Shown here one piece after another: positions 24,837-34,800 of a stretch of 64,000 bases of DNA (the first letter of the stretch is position 1; every line of letters begins with the position of its first letter). The position numbers were made by a program, and so were the translations under genes. This DNA is from Alphaproteobacteria bacterium (GTDB taxonomy: Bacteria; Pseudomonadota; Alphaproteobacteria; JAUXUR01). The notes below the pieces were generated by a model, which had not been told where the DNA came from, searched no databases, and saw nothing but the letters and a program-made list of their open reading frames with translations. The stretch is from positions 1 through 64,000 of the forward strand of contig JAUXUR010000062.1 of NCBI GenBank assembly GCA_030680745.1, in the 5' to 3' direction.

Positions 24837-26285
24837 ATGAAGCTTGTTGAAGGAAAAACAGGATCTTGGGAAGTCGTTATTGGTCTTGAGGTCCATGCCC
24901 AAATTATATCCAATACAAAGCTTTTTTCTGGTGCCCCCACAGGATTTGGTGCCGAGCCCAATGCGCAGGTGTCCTTTGTTGACGCCGCCTTCCCTGGTAT
25001 GTTGCCTGTCTTAAATCGTGTATGTGTTGAACAAGCAGTTCGTACAGGATTAGGTCTTAATGCTGAAATTAATTTAACCTCTGTCTTCGAGCGTAAAAAT
25101 TATTTCTACCAAGATTTACCAGCGGGTTACCAAATTTCGCAATATCTTCACCCCATCGTCGGTAAAGGCCAATTAAAAATTGAGCTAGCTGATGGTGAAA
25201 CCAAAATGATTGGCATTACACGTCTTCACCTAGAGCAAGATGCCGGTAAAAGCCTTCATGATCAACACCCTAACCGCACTTACATTGATCTTAACCGTGC
25301 AGGCGTTGCATTAATGGAAATCGTGTCGGAGCCTGATATTCGGTCGCCCGAAGAAGCTGGTGCTTATGTCCGAAAATTACGTTCAATCTTACGTTATATT
25401 GGCAGTTGCGATGGCAATATGGAGCAAGGCAATTTACGTTGTGACGTTAACATCTCAGTGCGTAGACCAGGCGCAGAACTCGGTACAAGATGTGAAATTA
25501 AAAACGTAAACTCCGTTCGCTTTGTCATGCAATCGATTGATTATGAAGTACAACGTCAAATCGAAGTTATTGAATCTGGCGGTAGTATCGCCCAGGAAAC
25601 GCGTCTTTTTGATCCAACTTTAGGTACAACGCGTACCATGCGGACAAAGGAAGATGCACATGATTATCGATATTTCCCAGATCCTGATCTTTTACCTTTG
25701 CGCTTGACTGAAGATTTCGTGGCCCAACAAAAGGCAAAATTACCAGAACTTCCTGATCAAAAGAAAGAGCGCTTCGTCAAACAATATAATTTACCTTCTT
25801 ATGACGCTGATTTCCTAACAGCTGAACGTGAATTAGCCAATTTTTATGAAGAAACCGCCAAAGATGTCGATGGTAAGCTTGCTGCCAATTGGGTAATGGG
25901 TGATTTTTCTGCCGCCATGAATAAATCAGGTGGCCTTGATAAAGTACAAGTGACAGCTAAGTCTTTGAATGCTCTTGTTAAATTAATTGGTAATGGCACC
26001 ATTTCAGGACGTATGGCCAAAGACGTTTTCATCGATATGCTTGAAACAGGTAAAGATCCTGAATCAATCGTGAATGAAAAAGGCATGGTCCAAGTCAGCG
26101 ACACAGCATCCATTGAAAAGTTAATCGATGATGTTTTGGTACAAAATCAAGACAAAGTTGCTGAATATAGATCCGGTAAAGACAAATTATTTGGATTCTT
26201 TGTAGGCCAAACCATGAAAGCGAGTCAAGGCAAAGCCAATCCACAATTGCTGAATGAGTTGTTACTGAAAAAGCTTCAGGGATAA
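24837..26285 (+). CDS. gatB: Aspartyl/glutamyl-tRNA amidotransferase subunit B
   Basis: Kinase/amidotransferase subunit that phosphorylates the misacylated tRNA and transfers ammonia; 482 residues, full length. The family pattern is clear: [12 protein letters not shown] near the start, [42 protein letters not shown], and the C-terminal YqeY-like tail domain. Third gene of gatCAB, so the organism most likely makes Gln-tRNA (and perhaps Asn-tRNA) by the indirect route, as is usual in alphaproteobacteria. Confidence 0.97.
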   Translation: MKLVEGKTGSWEVVIGLEVHAQIISNTKLFSGAPTGFGAEPNAQVSFVDAAFPGMLPVLNRVCVEQAVRTGLGLNAEINLTSVFERKNYFYQDLPAGYQISQYLHPIVGKGQLKIELADGETKMIGITRLHLEQDAGKSLHDQHPNRTYIDLNRAGVALMEIVSEPDIRSPEEAGAYVRKLRSILRYIGSCDGNMEQGNLRCDVNISVRRPGAELGTRCEIKNVNSVRFVMQSIDYEVQRQIEVIESGGSIAQETRLFDPTLGTTRTMRTKEDAHDYRYFPDPDLLPLRLTEDFVAQQKAKLPELPDQKKERFVKQYNLPSYDADFLTAERELANFYEETAKDVDGKLAANWVMGDFSAAMNKSGGLDKVQVTAKSLNALVKLIGNGTISGRMAKDVFIDMLETGKDPESIVNEKGMVQVSDTASIEKLIDDVLVQNQDKVAEYRSGKDKLFGFFVGQTMKASQGKANPQLLNELLLKKLQG

Positions 26286-26298
26286 TTTTAACTCCAAT

Positions 26299-26313
26299 CA
26301 ATCTACGGGACAA
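26299..26313 (+). repeat. Solitary terminus of repeat family I
   Basis: CAATCTACGGGACAA, the outer end of family I, occurs alone 14 bases after gatB. The rest of the element is replaced by the inverted repeat starting at 26341, suggesting nested insertion or deletion. Confidence 0.55.
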
Positions 26314-26340
26314 AAAAAATGAAATTGCTTCGGTTTCTTT

Positions 26341-26525
26341 CACCTCTCCCCTTGTGGGAGAGGTCGGCGCGCAGCGACGGGTGAGGGGTACCTATAGCGT
26401 TTACAAAGAGCAATACCATCATGCCATAATTTAAGCATTGCTAAACAAATACTCATCTCTCCAAAATTGTAAAATACCCCTCACCCGCTCCCTTTGGTCG
26501 CGACCTCTCCCACAAGGAGAGAGGT
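26341..26525. repeat. Long inverted repeat (REP-like), arms of about 50 bases
   Basis: The left arm (26341-26390, starting CACCTCTCCCCTTGTGGGAG) and right arm (26475-26525) are imperfect reverse complements around an 84-base spacer. The arms themselves contain the smaller palindrome CTCCC...GGGAG. They are far richer in G+C than the surroundings. Similar CTCTCCC/GGGAGAG palindromes are dispersed in many proteobacterial genomes. It could terminate gatCAB transcription, but no T-run follows. Confidence 0.8.
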
Positions 26526-26564
26526 AAAAAAAAACCTTCTTTTGGAGGGCTTTTTGGTAAAAAA

Positions 26565-26918
26565 TTGTTTTCACTTTTTAGAAATAAGTTACGGGATATG
26601 AGAGCGGGATATTTAGAAATAGGCTTAGAAAAAACATTTAACGAAGAATGGGGATATGTGATGAAAGGCCTCTACGGCATTTGCCTGAAAGAAGTCAGTT
26701 CTCGTTCAATTGTCATCAAAAAATTTGCAGATTATAAACTTACCAATCTTCTAAAAACAGACTCACTACCTGTTGATCAAAAACAAGAATTGCAATTAGC
26801 CATAGACCTTTTCAACAATATTGCATCTGACTTTGATCCACATGAAATTAAAAGCAGCAATCGTGAGTGTTTACTTAATGCGGTTATTAGAAAGTTTGAT
26901 ACAAAGCTTTGTGCTTAA
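26565..26918 (+). CDS. Hypothetical protein, 117 residues
   Basis: A small soluble, mainly helical protein that I do not recognise. The longest reading begins at a TTG codon 16 bases after GGAGGG; an internal ATG at 26598 (giving 106 residues) is also possible. There is no signal peptide or membrane segment. It has two cysteines and an even mixture of charged residues. It follows a REP-like inverted repeat and is followed by the convergent phasin terminator, so it forms its own transcription unit or reads through from gatB. No function is offered. Confidence 0.5.
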   Translation: MFSLFRNKLRDMRAGYLEIGLEKTFNEEWGYVMKGLYGICLKEVSSRSIVIKKFADYKLTNLLKTDSLPVDQKQELQLAIDLFNNIASDFDPHEIKSSNRECLLNAVIRKFDTKLCA

Positions 26919-26973
26919 CAGAAAAAATGGCTTTAAAAAACTAGAATAGCAGAATGAATTAAGATGAATAATG

Positions 26974-27008
26974 GAAAAAAATACCCCCGCAGTTCGCACT
27001 GCGAGGGA
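26974..27008 (-). terminator. Intrinsic terminator of the phasin gene
   Basis: On the minus strand CCTCGCAGT pairs with ACTGCGGGG and is followed by TATTTTTTT. It lies some 45 bases beyond the phasin stop codon. Confidence 0.7.
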
Positions 27009-27051
27009 TCCCCTGGAAACGAGCCTGGATAAGCTCGTGGGATTGCTCAGC

Positions 27052-27435
27052 TTATTGCTTAAAGGTTTTTGCAGTTGCTTCTTGCGTCGCTTGCTTTGAT
27101 AAATCATGCATAGGCTGAGAAGCTTCTTTAAACAAGGCAGCTGTTTTTTGTGAAATTTGTGTTGTTTTGTCCATATGATTTTTAACGGACCCTTGAAGCC
27201 ATTCTTTGTGAATAGCTGCAGCCTCTTGAGGTGTTTTTGCAGAAAACATTGATTTCATTGCTTCCATTGTAGAATTAAATGAATCTGCAATATGTTCACT
27301 GATAGATTGATGAATATCAGTCATACCTTTATGGAGAGTTTTACCAGATTCATGGATCGCTGATAATGAGGCTGCATGATGTTGCTTCATATCTTCCATG
27401 CCTTTTTTAAGATCTGGATTTACTTTTGTTGCCAT
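27052..27435 (-). CDS. Phasin family protein
   Basis: Amphipathic helical protein of about 127 residues resembling phasins, which coat polyhydroxyalkanoate granules and control their size. There is no signal peptide; the sequence is rich in alanine, histidine, lysine and glutamine with long helices and a SFNSTMEAMKSMFSAKTPQEAAAIHKEW core, matching the Phasin_2 pattern. AGGAAGG is eight bases before the ATG at 27435; the ATG at 27441 would be too close to it. Two TTGCATTGC motifs lie about 100 bases upstream. Acetoacetyl-CoA synthetase elsewhere in the window agrees with PHB turnover. No phaC gene is visible here. Confidence 0.8.
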   Translation of the reverse strand: MATKVNPDLKKGMEDMKQHHAASLSAIHESGKTLHKGMTDIHQSISEHIADSFNSTMEAMKSMFSAKTPQEAAAIHKEWLQGSVKNHMDKTTQISQKTAALFKEASQPMHDLSKQATQEATAKTFKQ

Positions 27436-27523
27436 TGTCATTCCTTCCTATTGTTTAAGCGTTTTTGTCTTTTAGCCTAATAACTTCGTTTATCCTTCAA
27501 TTTTAAGTGTATCAACTTAAATT

Positions 27524-27553
27524 TTGCATTGCAACATATTTTTTGCATTGCGG
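27524..27553. promoter_or_regulatory. Tandem TGC-N3-GC sites upstream of phasin gene (PhaR-like operator candidate)
   Basis: TTGCATTGCAA (27524-27534) and TTGCATTGCGG (27543-27553) are 19 bases apart, about two helical turns. PhaR regulators of alphaproteobacteria bind TGC-rich sequences of the form TGC-N3/4-GCA near phasin genes. The match is suggestive only; no phaR gene is in the window. Confidence 0.35.
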
Positions 27554-27691
27554 TAAGTATCAAAGAATACATGTTATGAGTACTGTTTTCTATAGCTTTA
27601 TGCTCATTCTAGAAAGCTTGCAAGCTCAATTTTCTATAATGCTCAAAAAAAAAACTAAGGATACATTATGATCACAATTTATAGTTAGTAA

Positions 27692-29686
27692 TTATGCAAC
27701 AATTTCAAATTCAATCATAGGTTGCTCGGCTTTTAGACTTTGACCAGGCTTTACATGTAATTTAATAATTTTTCCTTCACGATGGGCGCGGACGACATTT
27801 TCCATTTTCATGGCTTCGATCACCGCTAAGGCTTCACCACTTTTCACAAAATCACCTTCAGCGACTTTGAGTGACAATAATAATCCAGGCATAGGGGACA
27901 CGACATATTGAGAATGATCATCAGCTTTTTTTGCAGGCATATGTTTTAACAAATCAGCAATATGAAAAGGCACAATCTCTGCTATACATTTTTGATCACG
28001 CCAAATAAAAGATAGATTATAACCCTGACGATCGACGTGTAAAAAATATCGTTCATTTGCTGTATTTACTTCAATAAAAGATAAATTTGGATAAATCTTC
28101 ATCGTGATGGATTCTATCCCTGATTCTATAACGTCACCCATTTCATACCAAATATCAGCTGAATTATCACTTGTGGGCGTTACAATAATTTTGTGCGAAA
28201 TAGTGCCAATAGTAACCGACCAAATGCTTTGTGCACGCGCATTTGCATCATGTTTTTCTGAAGTTAAAAACTGATAAAAACATCCAATTTTATAAAGCAA
28301 TTTGGCAAAATTTTCGTCTGGTTTTTGATACGAAAATGCATCCGGATAGGTTTCTTCAATAAGGCGCGTTGAAAAATCACCTTGCTGGAAATTCGGATTG
28401 AGTAAAAGCGATTGTAAAAAAGGAATATTATGATCAAGCCCTTTAATAACGCAACTATCCAAATACGAAACCAACGTTTGAATCGCCTCATCACGCGTTT
28501 CACCATAGGCAATGGCTTTTGCGATCATGGAATCATAATAAGGACTGATCTCGTTGCCTTCAACAATCCCTGTATCAATACGAATATTATCAGCCTCAGG
28601 CATCTGGAGCGCCTTAATTTTGCCAATGGCAGGCATAAAATGGCGCAATGGATCCTCAGCACAAATCCGTGCTTCAATGGCCCAGCCTTTTAACGCAACA
28701 TCTTTTTGTGCAATTTTTAATATTGAACCTTTAGCCACAAGTAACATTTGTTCAACAATATCAATATTTGTCACCAATTCTGTCACGGGATGTTCAACCT
28801 GAAGTCTTGGATTTACCTCTAAAAAATAATGATTTTTATCGGAATCCACTAAAAATTCAACCGTCCCCACTGAAGAATAGCCTGTTTCTTTAATAATTTT
28901 TAAAGCATCCCTACCTAATTTTTCACGTAGATTTGCGTCAACAAAAGGCGACGGCGCTTCTTCAATAACTTTTTGATAACGACGTTGTAATGAACATTCA
29001 CGTTCGCCTAAATAAATCGCGTTGCCATGCTTGTCGGCCAATACTTGAATTTCAATATGACGCGGCCGTTCGACAAACTTTTCAATGAATACGCGGGCAT
29101 CACCAAAAGACGATTGTGCCTCACTCATCGCACGTCCAATCTCATCCTTCAAATCTGACTTTTCATAAACCCGGCGCATCCCTTTACCGCCACCGCCAGC
29201 AACTGCTTTTATTAAAACTGGAAATCCAAGCTTTTCTGCCTGCAATGCTGCAATGTGAGGGTCGCTCACAGGTTCTAGATCACCTGATAAAATAGGAATA
29301 TTGAGTTTATGCGCAATTTTTTTTGCTTCGATTTTATCGCCCAACACACGCAAGCAATGTGCATTGGGTCCAATAAAAACAATATCTTCTTCATCGAGAC
29401 ATTCTGCAAACATAGGGTTTTCAGCTAAAAAACCAAAACCAGGATGAACAGCGTCCACACCTATTTTTACGGCAAGATTAACAATTTTTTCAATATTCAA
29501 ATATGAATCGCGTGCCTGGGGACCTCCTATTTCATAAGCCTCATCTGCCAATTCCGTGTATAAGGCGCCCTTATCAGCACTTGAATAAATAGCTACTGAT
29601 TTGATGGATAATTTCTTAAGCGTCTTAATAATGCGGCAGGCAATTTCACCACGATTGGCAATAAGTACTTTTTGAAATAAGGGCAT
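27692..29686 (-). CDS. pccA: Propionyl-CoA carboxylase, alpha (biotin carboxylase/carrier) subunit
   Basis: ATP-dependent biotin carboxylase fused to a biotin carrier domain; 664 residues. Visible are the N-terminal fold (LIANRGEIACRI), the ATP-grasp loop (KAVAGGGGKGMR), VEFLVDSDKNHYFLEVNPRLQVEHPVTE, a middle BT-type linker domain, and the C-terminal biotinyl site A-M-K-M with K627. Pairing with pccB 116 bases upstream on the same strand supports propionyl-CoA as substrate, giving methylmalonyl-CoA; methylcrotonyl-CoA carboxylase subunits look similar and cannot be fully excluded. GAGG precedes the ATG. Confidence 0.88.
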   Translation of the reverse strand: MPLFQKVLIANRGEIACRIIKTLKKLSIKSVAIYSSADKGALYTELADEAYEIGGPQARDSYLNIEKIVNLAVKIGVDAVHPGFGFLAENPMFAECLDEEDIVFIGPNAHCLRVLGDKIEAKKIAHKLNIPILSGDLEPVSDPHIAALQAEKLGFPVLIKAVAGGGGKGMRRVYEKSDLKDEIGRAMSEAQSSFGDARVFIEKFVERPRHIEIQVLADKHGNAIYLGERECSLQRRYQKVIEEAPSPFVDANLREKLGRDALKIIKETGYSSVGTVEFLVDSDKNHYFLEVNPRLQVEHPVTELVTNIDIVEQMLLVAKGSILKIAQKDVALKGWAIEARICAEDPLRHFMPAIGKIKALQMPEADNIRIDTGIVEGNEISPYYDSMIAKAIAYGETRDEAIQTLVSYLDSCVIKGLDHNIPFLQSLLLNPNFQQGDFSTRLIEETYPDAFSYQKPDENFAKLLYKIGCFYQFLTSEKHDANARAQSIWSVTIGTISHKIIVTPTSDNSADIWYEMGDVIESGIESITMKIYPNLSFIEVNTANERYFLHVDRQGYNLSFIWRDQKCIAEIVPFHIADLLKHMPAKKADDHSQYVVSPMPGLLLSLKVAEGDFVKSGEALAVIEAMKMENVVRAHREGKIIKLHVKPGQSLKAEQPMIEFEIVA

Positions 29687-29717
29687 AGGATCCTCAAATT
29701 ATATAGTTTTTTAAGTT

Positions 29718-29786
29718 TATGCGCAGACGAGGAATGACGCGCGACGCGTATTCTTCATACGTGAGCAAGGAATGACGACGTATCCG
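29718..29786. repeat. Small palindromic repeat between pccB and pccA
   Basis: The 115-base gap contains GAGGAATGACGCGCGACGCG and GCAAGGAATGACGACG around GTATTCTTCATAC, a layout like the type F repeats (palindromic GTAT...ATAC centre flanked by GACG-rich arms). It is a weak, degenerate member. Confidence 0.35.
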
Positions 29787-29801
29787 CATGAAATTAAAAG
29801 A

Positions 29802-31334
29802 CTATAGCGGAATGTTGTTATGTTTTTTATACGGCTGTTCGATTTTTTTACGTTTTAAAATCTCTAAAGATCTACAAAGCTTTAAACGTGTTTGATGCGG
29901 CATAATAACATCATCGATAAAACCATAATGCGCTGCAATAAAAGGATTAGCAAATTTTTGACGATATTCTTCTGTACGTCTTTCAATTTTATCCTTATCG
30001 CCAATATCTTCTCTGAAAATAATTTCAACAGCCCCTTTCGGTCCCATCACTGCAATTTCAGCACTTGGCCAGGCATAATTAATATCCGCGCGAATATGTT
30101 TGGACGACATCACATCATAAGCGCCACCATAGGCTTTGCGTGTAATCAACGTAATTTTTGGTACACTGGCTTCAGCAAAAGCGAATAATAATTTAGAGCC
30201 ATGCTTAATAATACCGCCATATTCCTGATCAATACCGGGCATAAAACCAGGCACATCCACAAAAGTAACGATCGGAATATTAAAACAATCGCAAAAACGT
30301 ACGAATCGTGCCGCTTTTCTGGAAGACTCAATATCTAAACAACCCGCTAAAACCAAAGGTTGATTCGCGACAAATCCAACTGTCGACCCATTCATACGTC
30401 CAAAACCAATGATAATGTTTTTGGCATAATCTGGTTGAATTTCAAAAAAATCTGCATCATCAACTATTTTAACAATTAAATCCAACATGTCATAAGGCAT
30501 ATTCGGATTTTCAGGAATCAGATGATCCAATGCATAATCAAGACGGTTAATAGGATCATTTGTTGGTTTTAATGGGGGCTCATCACGATTTGAGAGTGGT
30601 AAAAAATTATAAAAACGACGTGTCGCAAGCAATGTTTCAATATCGTTGTCAAAAGCTAAATCTGCAACACCAGATTTTGTCGTATGCGTAACCGCACCAC
30701 CCAACGCTTCATGGGTGACTGATTCATGTGTTACGGTTTTAACCACATCAGGGCCAGTGACAAACATATATGAGCTATCTTTGACCATGAAAATAAAATC
30801 GGTCATGGCAGGCGAATAAACAGCCCCACCCGCACATGGTCCCATAATTAATGAAATTTGAGGTATGACGCCGGATGCTAAAACATTACGTTGAAAAACT
30901 TCAGCATAACCGCCCAATGACACAACACCTTCTTGAATGCGCGCGCCGCCTGAATCATTGATACCAATCAATGGAATACCCAAACGAACGCTATGATCCA
31001 TAATTTTGCATATTTTACGCGCATGTGCGTCACTTAAACTGCCACCAAAAACGGTAAAATCTTGGCTAAAAATAAAAACGGGACGGTTGTGAATTTTACC
31101 TAACCCAATAACAACACCATCGCCTGGAATTTTTTTATCTTCCATGCCAAAATCAGCACAATTATGTTCGACAAACATATCCCATTCTTCGAAGGAATCT
31201 TCATCAACCAAAACTTTTATCCGCTCACGCGCCGTAAGTTTACCCTTAGAATGCTGCGCTTTTATACGTTTAACACCACCACCTAAACAAGCAGCATTTT
31301 TACGTCGTTCTAATTCATCAAGAATAGCCTGCAT
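29802..31334 (-). CDS. pccB: Propionyl-CoA carboxylase, beta (carboxyltransferase) subunit
   Basis: Crotonase-fold carboxyltransferase of 510 residues moving CO2 from biotin to propionyl-CoA. Family landmarks include [16 protein letters not shown] near the start, [28 protein letters not shown] forming an oxyanion hole, [12 protein letters not shown] and, in the second half, [32 protein letters not shown] and [11 protein letters not shown]. Length and motif order fit PccB. With PccA it would dispose of propionyl-CoA from valine, threonine and odd-chain acids, pathways represented by other genes here. Confidence 0.93.
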   Translation of the reverse strand: MQAILDELERRKNAACLGGGVKRIKAQHSKGKLTARERIKVLVDEDSFEEWDMFVEHNCADFGMEDKKIPGDGVVIGLGKIHNRPVFIFSQDFTVFGGSLSDAHARKICKIMDHSVRLGIPLIGINDSGGARIQEGVVSLGGYAEVFQRNVLASGVIPQISLIMGPCAGGAVYSPAMTDFIFMVKDSSYMFVTGPDVVKTVTHESVTHEALGGAVTHTTKSGVADLAFDNDIETLLATRRFYNFLPLSNRDEPPLKPTNDPINRLDYALDHLIPENPNMPYDMLDLIVKIVDDADFFEIQPDYAKNIIIGFGRMNGSTVGFVANQPLVLAGCLDIESSRKAARFVRFCDCFNIPIVTFVDVPGFMPGIDQEYGGIIKHGSKLLFAFAEASVPKITLITRKAYGGAYDVMSSKHIRADINYAWPSAEIAVMGPKGAVEIIFREDIGDKDKIERRTEEYRQKFANPFIAAHYGFIDDVIMPHQTRLKLCRSLEILKRKKIEQPYKKHNNIPL

Positions 31335-31356
31335 ATTTATGCCTTTTTATTTTTAC

Positions 31357-31637
31357 CAATCTACCGAACAAAAAATAATTTTGACTAAAAACCTACCAAA
31401 CATCCATCCGTTTCCCTGAACAGGTGAAAAGCGAAGCTTTGAGTAGGATTCAGGGTCCAATTAACACTCATGATCGCAGATCATGACACAATTTAAGTAA
31501 ACTTGTCATGCTCTTACGAGCATGTATTTACTTCTGGATCCTGAATCTGCGTATGAAGCTTTGCTTCAACGCGTTCAGGAAAAAAAAGATGTGTAGCCAA
31601 TTTTCTATTATAAAAATAAAAATTGTCCGGTCTATTA
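31357..31637 (+). repeat. Dispersed repeat family I, copy A (complete, MITE-like)
   Basis: This 281-base element is bounded by CAATCTACCGAACA and TTGTCCGGTCTATTA, imperfect versions of the inverted ends CAATCTACGGGACAA/TTGTCCCGTAGATTG. Inside are nested inverted repeats: GGATTCAGGGTCCA versus TGGATCCTGAATC, the hairpin CATGATCGCAGATCATG, and CATGCTCTTACGAGCATG. It fills the gap upstream of pccB. Confidence 0.88.
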
Positions 31638-31772
31638 ATTTTTTACCTTTTGAAAATCCTACAATGTTTTTAGTTAATCGGCCAGATTGTTTTCATATTA
31701 TCAGGACAAATGCATAATTGGGGATGCTGAAAAACTATATGGGACATTTTCAAAAATTATTTGGATTTATGG

Positions 31773-31795
31773 GCCCCGCGTACAAACCACGGGGA
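31773..31795 (-). terminator. Hairpin downstream of the LRR gene
   Basis: CCCCGCG and CACGGGG pair around TACAAAC, about 40 bases beyond the stop codon of the LRR protein gene. No T-run follows, so termination is uncertain. Confidence 0.35.
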
Positions 31796-31836
31796 TAGAA
31801 GAGCAAGAAAGTCCTTAGCGTATTACAATCTATCAC

Positions 31837-34800
31837 TTAATCATCAATTGAATTCCAATTAGTGAAATTATTTGAATTATTTTCATCTGGAATATTATCG
31901 TCTATGTTATTACTGCTCTCTGCGTCATGATCCGCAATCATTTCATTTTTTATGGAATCATCGATTAAAAAACCTGCATGAATCAGGATAGCCTTAGCAC
32001 CTTCCCGGGTTAAGATTGCAGGCGCACCTTCTGTATCTAAAGGATCGGCGGTAAAATATTTTTGCCACTTTGTATCATTTTCATCGTCAGATATTAACCC
32101 TTGAAGATATAAATATTCCACAATCGAACCTGTTGTAAACGGACGAAATTGTCTGTTTTGTCGTGTTTTAGCTCTTAAACGAAGAATTTCCTTTTCATGA
32201 TCAGCAAGCGATAAGTCTTTACCGCCAATGCCAAGCTCTTCTCTAAGGTCCTGAGCATCTTGGTTTGTTTCGGATGATTGCATAACCCAATCAATCAGAC
32301 GATCAGGGCTGACTAGACCATAAAAGACTTCAACGACATTCCATTTATTTCCGGCAAAAGGATCTTGTCCCATAGTGCCCATACGTTCTTGATACGAAGT
32401 GATGGCAGCATTTAGGCCTAATTCATCTTTTAATTGATCGCGATAGGAACTTATTAAGTGAACGTTTTGTGAATTTTCAGCCGCTTTTGCCAAAATGGCC
32501 GTTGTAAAATGAGCGTTTTTCTTAACAGCTAAGAAGCGTTTTAAATTATCCTTAAAGTTATTTATTTGATATCCATTTTCTGATATTGCGTAAGCGACTG
32601 CGTTAATACCTTCAGCTTGGCCTGTGGGACAATGCAAAAGTCCGTTCACCAGCAAGTTAAACAATAACATCTTCGCGTCTGGATCGATTGTATGATTGAT
32701 GCGATCCATAATAAAAGTTAGAGCTTTTTGGGTTTCAGGAATTTGGGCTTCGTACATTTTCCAGGGTTTAACATCATCCCCTATCAACGGTAATCTATAA
32801 AGGGCCCTGATATAGCCTGTTAAACGCGGCGCAAGGTATTGAAATACTTTATCAAGATTTGATAGATTTTTATTTTTGGCATCACTTGCAAAATCACTGG
32901 CAAGCATTTCGTAAGAAAGATAGCCTGGTTTTGTGTTGTCGTAAAAGTTAAGATCCGCCATAATTTGTTCCAACACATCAAGCATTTCTTGACCGTTAAA
33001 GACCTTATCCACATTAATTTCAGGTAATTTATTGCTAACAAAAATGTTCCGATTGATGCGTAAAGACTGTTTGTCTAAAGCTGAATACACACCCATTTTA
33101 TTTGTTTGAATCGGCAGAGGTTCTAAAGAAGGCTCATCAAATTCGAGTCGATCTCCAAAATGGGCACGCAATTCTTCTTTACCCCATTGCAATGGATTAT
33201 CACTTCTGGGAAGAAGATAGGGATTATTCCTAAGATTGAATAAAGTTAAGATTCTTAAATTTTTTATGCTTGCAGGGATAGTGGTTAAATTATTACCATC
33301 TAAAAAAAGATGGAATAGATTGATCAGATTTCCAATTGAGTCAGGAAAAATAGTAAGTTGACAATGATTGAGATTGAGTATGTTCAACCTTTTTAAATTA
33401 CCTATCGATTCAGGCAAAGAAGTAAGTTGACAATGCTCGAGATCAAGCACGTTCAAGCTTTTTAAATTACCTATCGATTCAAGCAAAGAAGTAAGTTGAC
33501 AATGCGAGAGATCAAGCACGTTCAAGCTTTTTAAATTACCTATTGATTCAGGTAAAAAAGTAAGTTGACACTCCGAGAGATCAAGGTCTTTCAAGCTTTC
33601 TAAATTACCTATCGATTCAGGTAAAGAAGTAAGTCGACACTGCGAGAGATCAAGCTCTTTCAAGCTTTCTAAATTACCTATCGATTCAGGTAAAGAAGTA
33701 AGTCGACACTGCGATAGATCAAGCTTTTTCAAGCTTTTTAAATTACCTATCGATTCAGGTAAAGAAGTAAGTTGGCAACCCGAGAGATTGAGCTCTTTTA
33801 AGTTTTTCAAATTAACTATCGATTCAGGTAAAGAAGTAAGTTGGCAACCCGAGAGATCGAGTATTTCCAAGTTTTCTAAACTACCTATGGATTCAGGTAA
33901 AGTAACGAATTTCTGGCTACCAATCTTAAGCTCTTTTAAATTTTTTAGATTATCAATTGAGTCCGGCACAAAAAAATCACTATGGCTTGAAAAGCTAAGT
34001 GTTTCCAAATCAGTTAACCTGGTTATTGCATCAGGAAAACCAAAAACAATAGAATGGACTGTAAGGCTTTTTAACCTAGGAAACAAATCAATATATTGAA
34101 ATATCTCGCCGGACACAGGGTTTAAACCATATTGATCTTTAATGATATGAAAACAATTTTCATAAATCACTTTATAAGGATCTTCCGAACAATTTAAAAG
34201 CTCTATTATATTACATAAATCGTCAACGTTTGATAATCCATATGTTTTTTTAAAATATATAATCTTATCTAAAGTCCGTGTTTTAAAATCGTAACTTTCG
34301 AATTTTTTTAATTTTATGATCTCTAGAAAAACCTTAATATATTGCATATCATCAAGCATCATTCCATCTGTTAATTGCCTTGCATATCCAATTAATTCTT
34401 TAATTTGATCCTGATACTCTTTATCACCGTCTCTACCTATTAGCCGTCCTGTCTTTTCTTTAATTTTTTTGAGTTCACTAAGTATATTTACTAAAATCTC
34501 AGGGCTAAAGGCTTTATCATGCGTAAAATGATAAGCACATTGAAAAACCTCGTTATCAAATTCATCATAATAAATAGGATCGATAAGATTGAGTATGCTT
34601 ATTAGATTTTGATATTGACGCAACGAAAGATAATATTTTTCATTTAGGCTTTCATACCAATAAATAGTAGACTTTTCTGTTAATTCACTTTTGAGTGCAC
34701 GACGTATAATAGAGTCATATTTTAATGGATCCACTTGCCTTAAAAGCTGCACAAGCGAAAAAAAACATTCTGAATCATAAATATTTTTTTCTAAACCTAA

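Noticed and set aside
31837-32700. Confident assignment of the LRR protein as a NEL ubiquitin ligase
   Set aside because: The C-x-D catalytic motif of NEL enzymes is not present; the cysteine is in C-P-T-G, so only a distant resemblance is claimed.
33290-33900. A second regular repeat array
   Set aside because: Units of 69 bases encode the 23-residue leucine-rich repeats of the exported LRR protein; no spacers.
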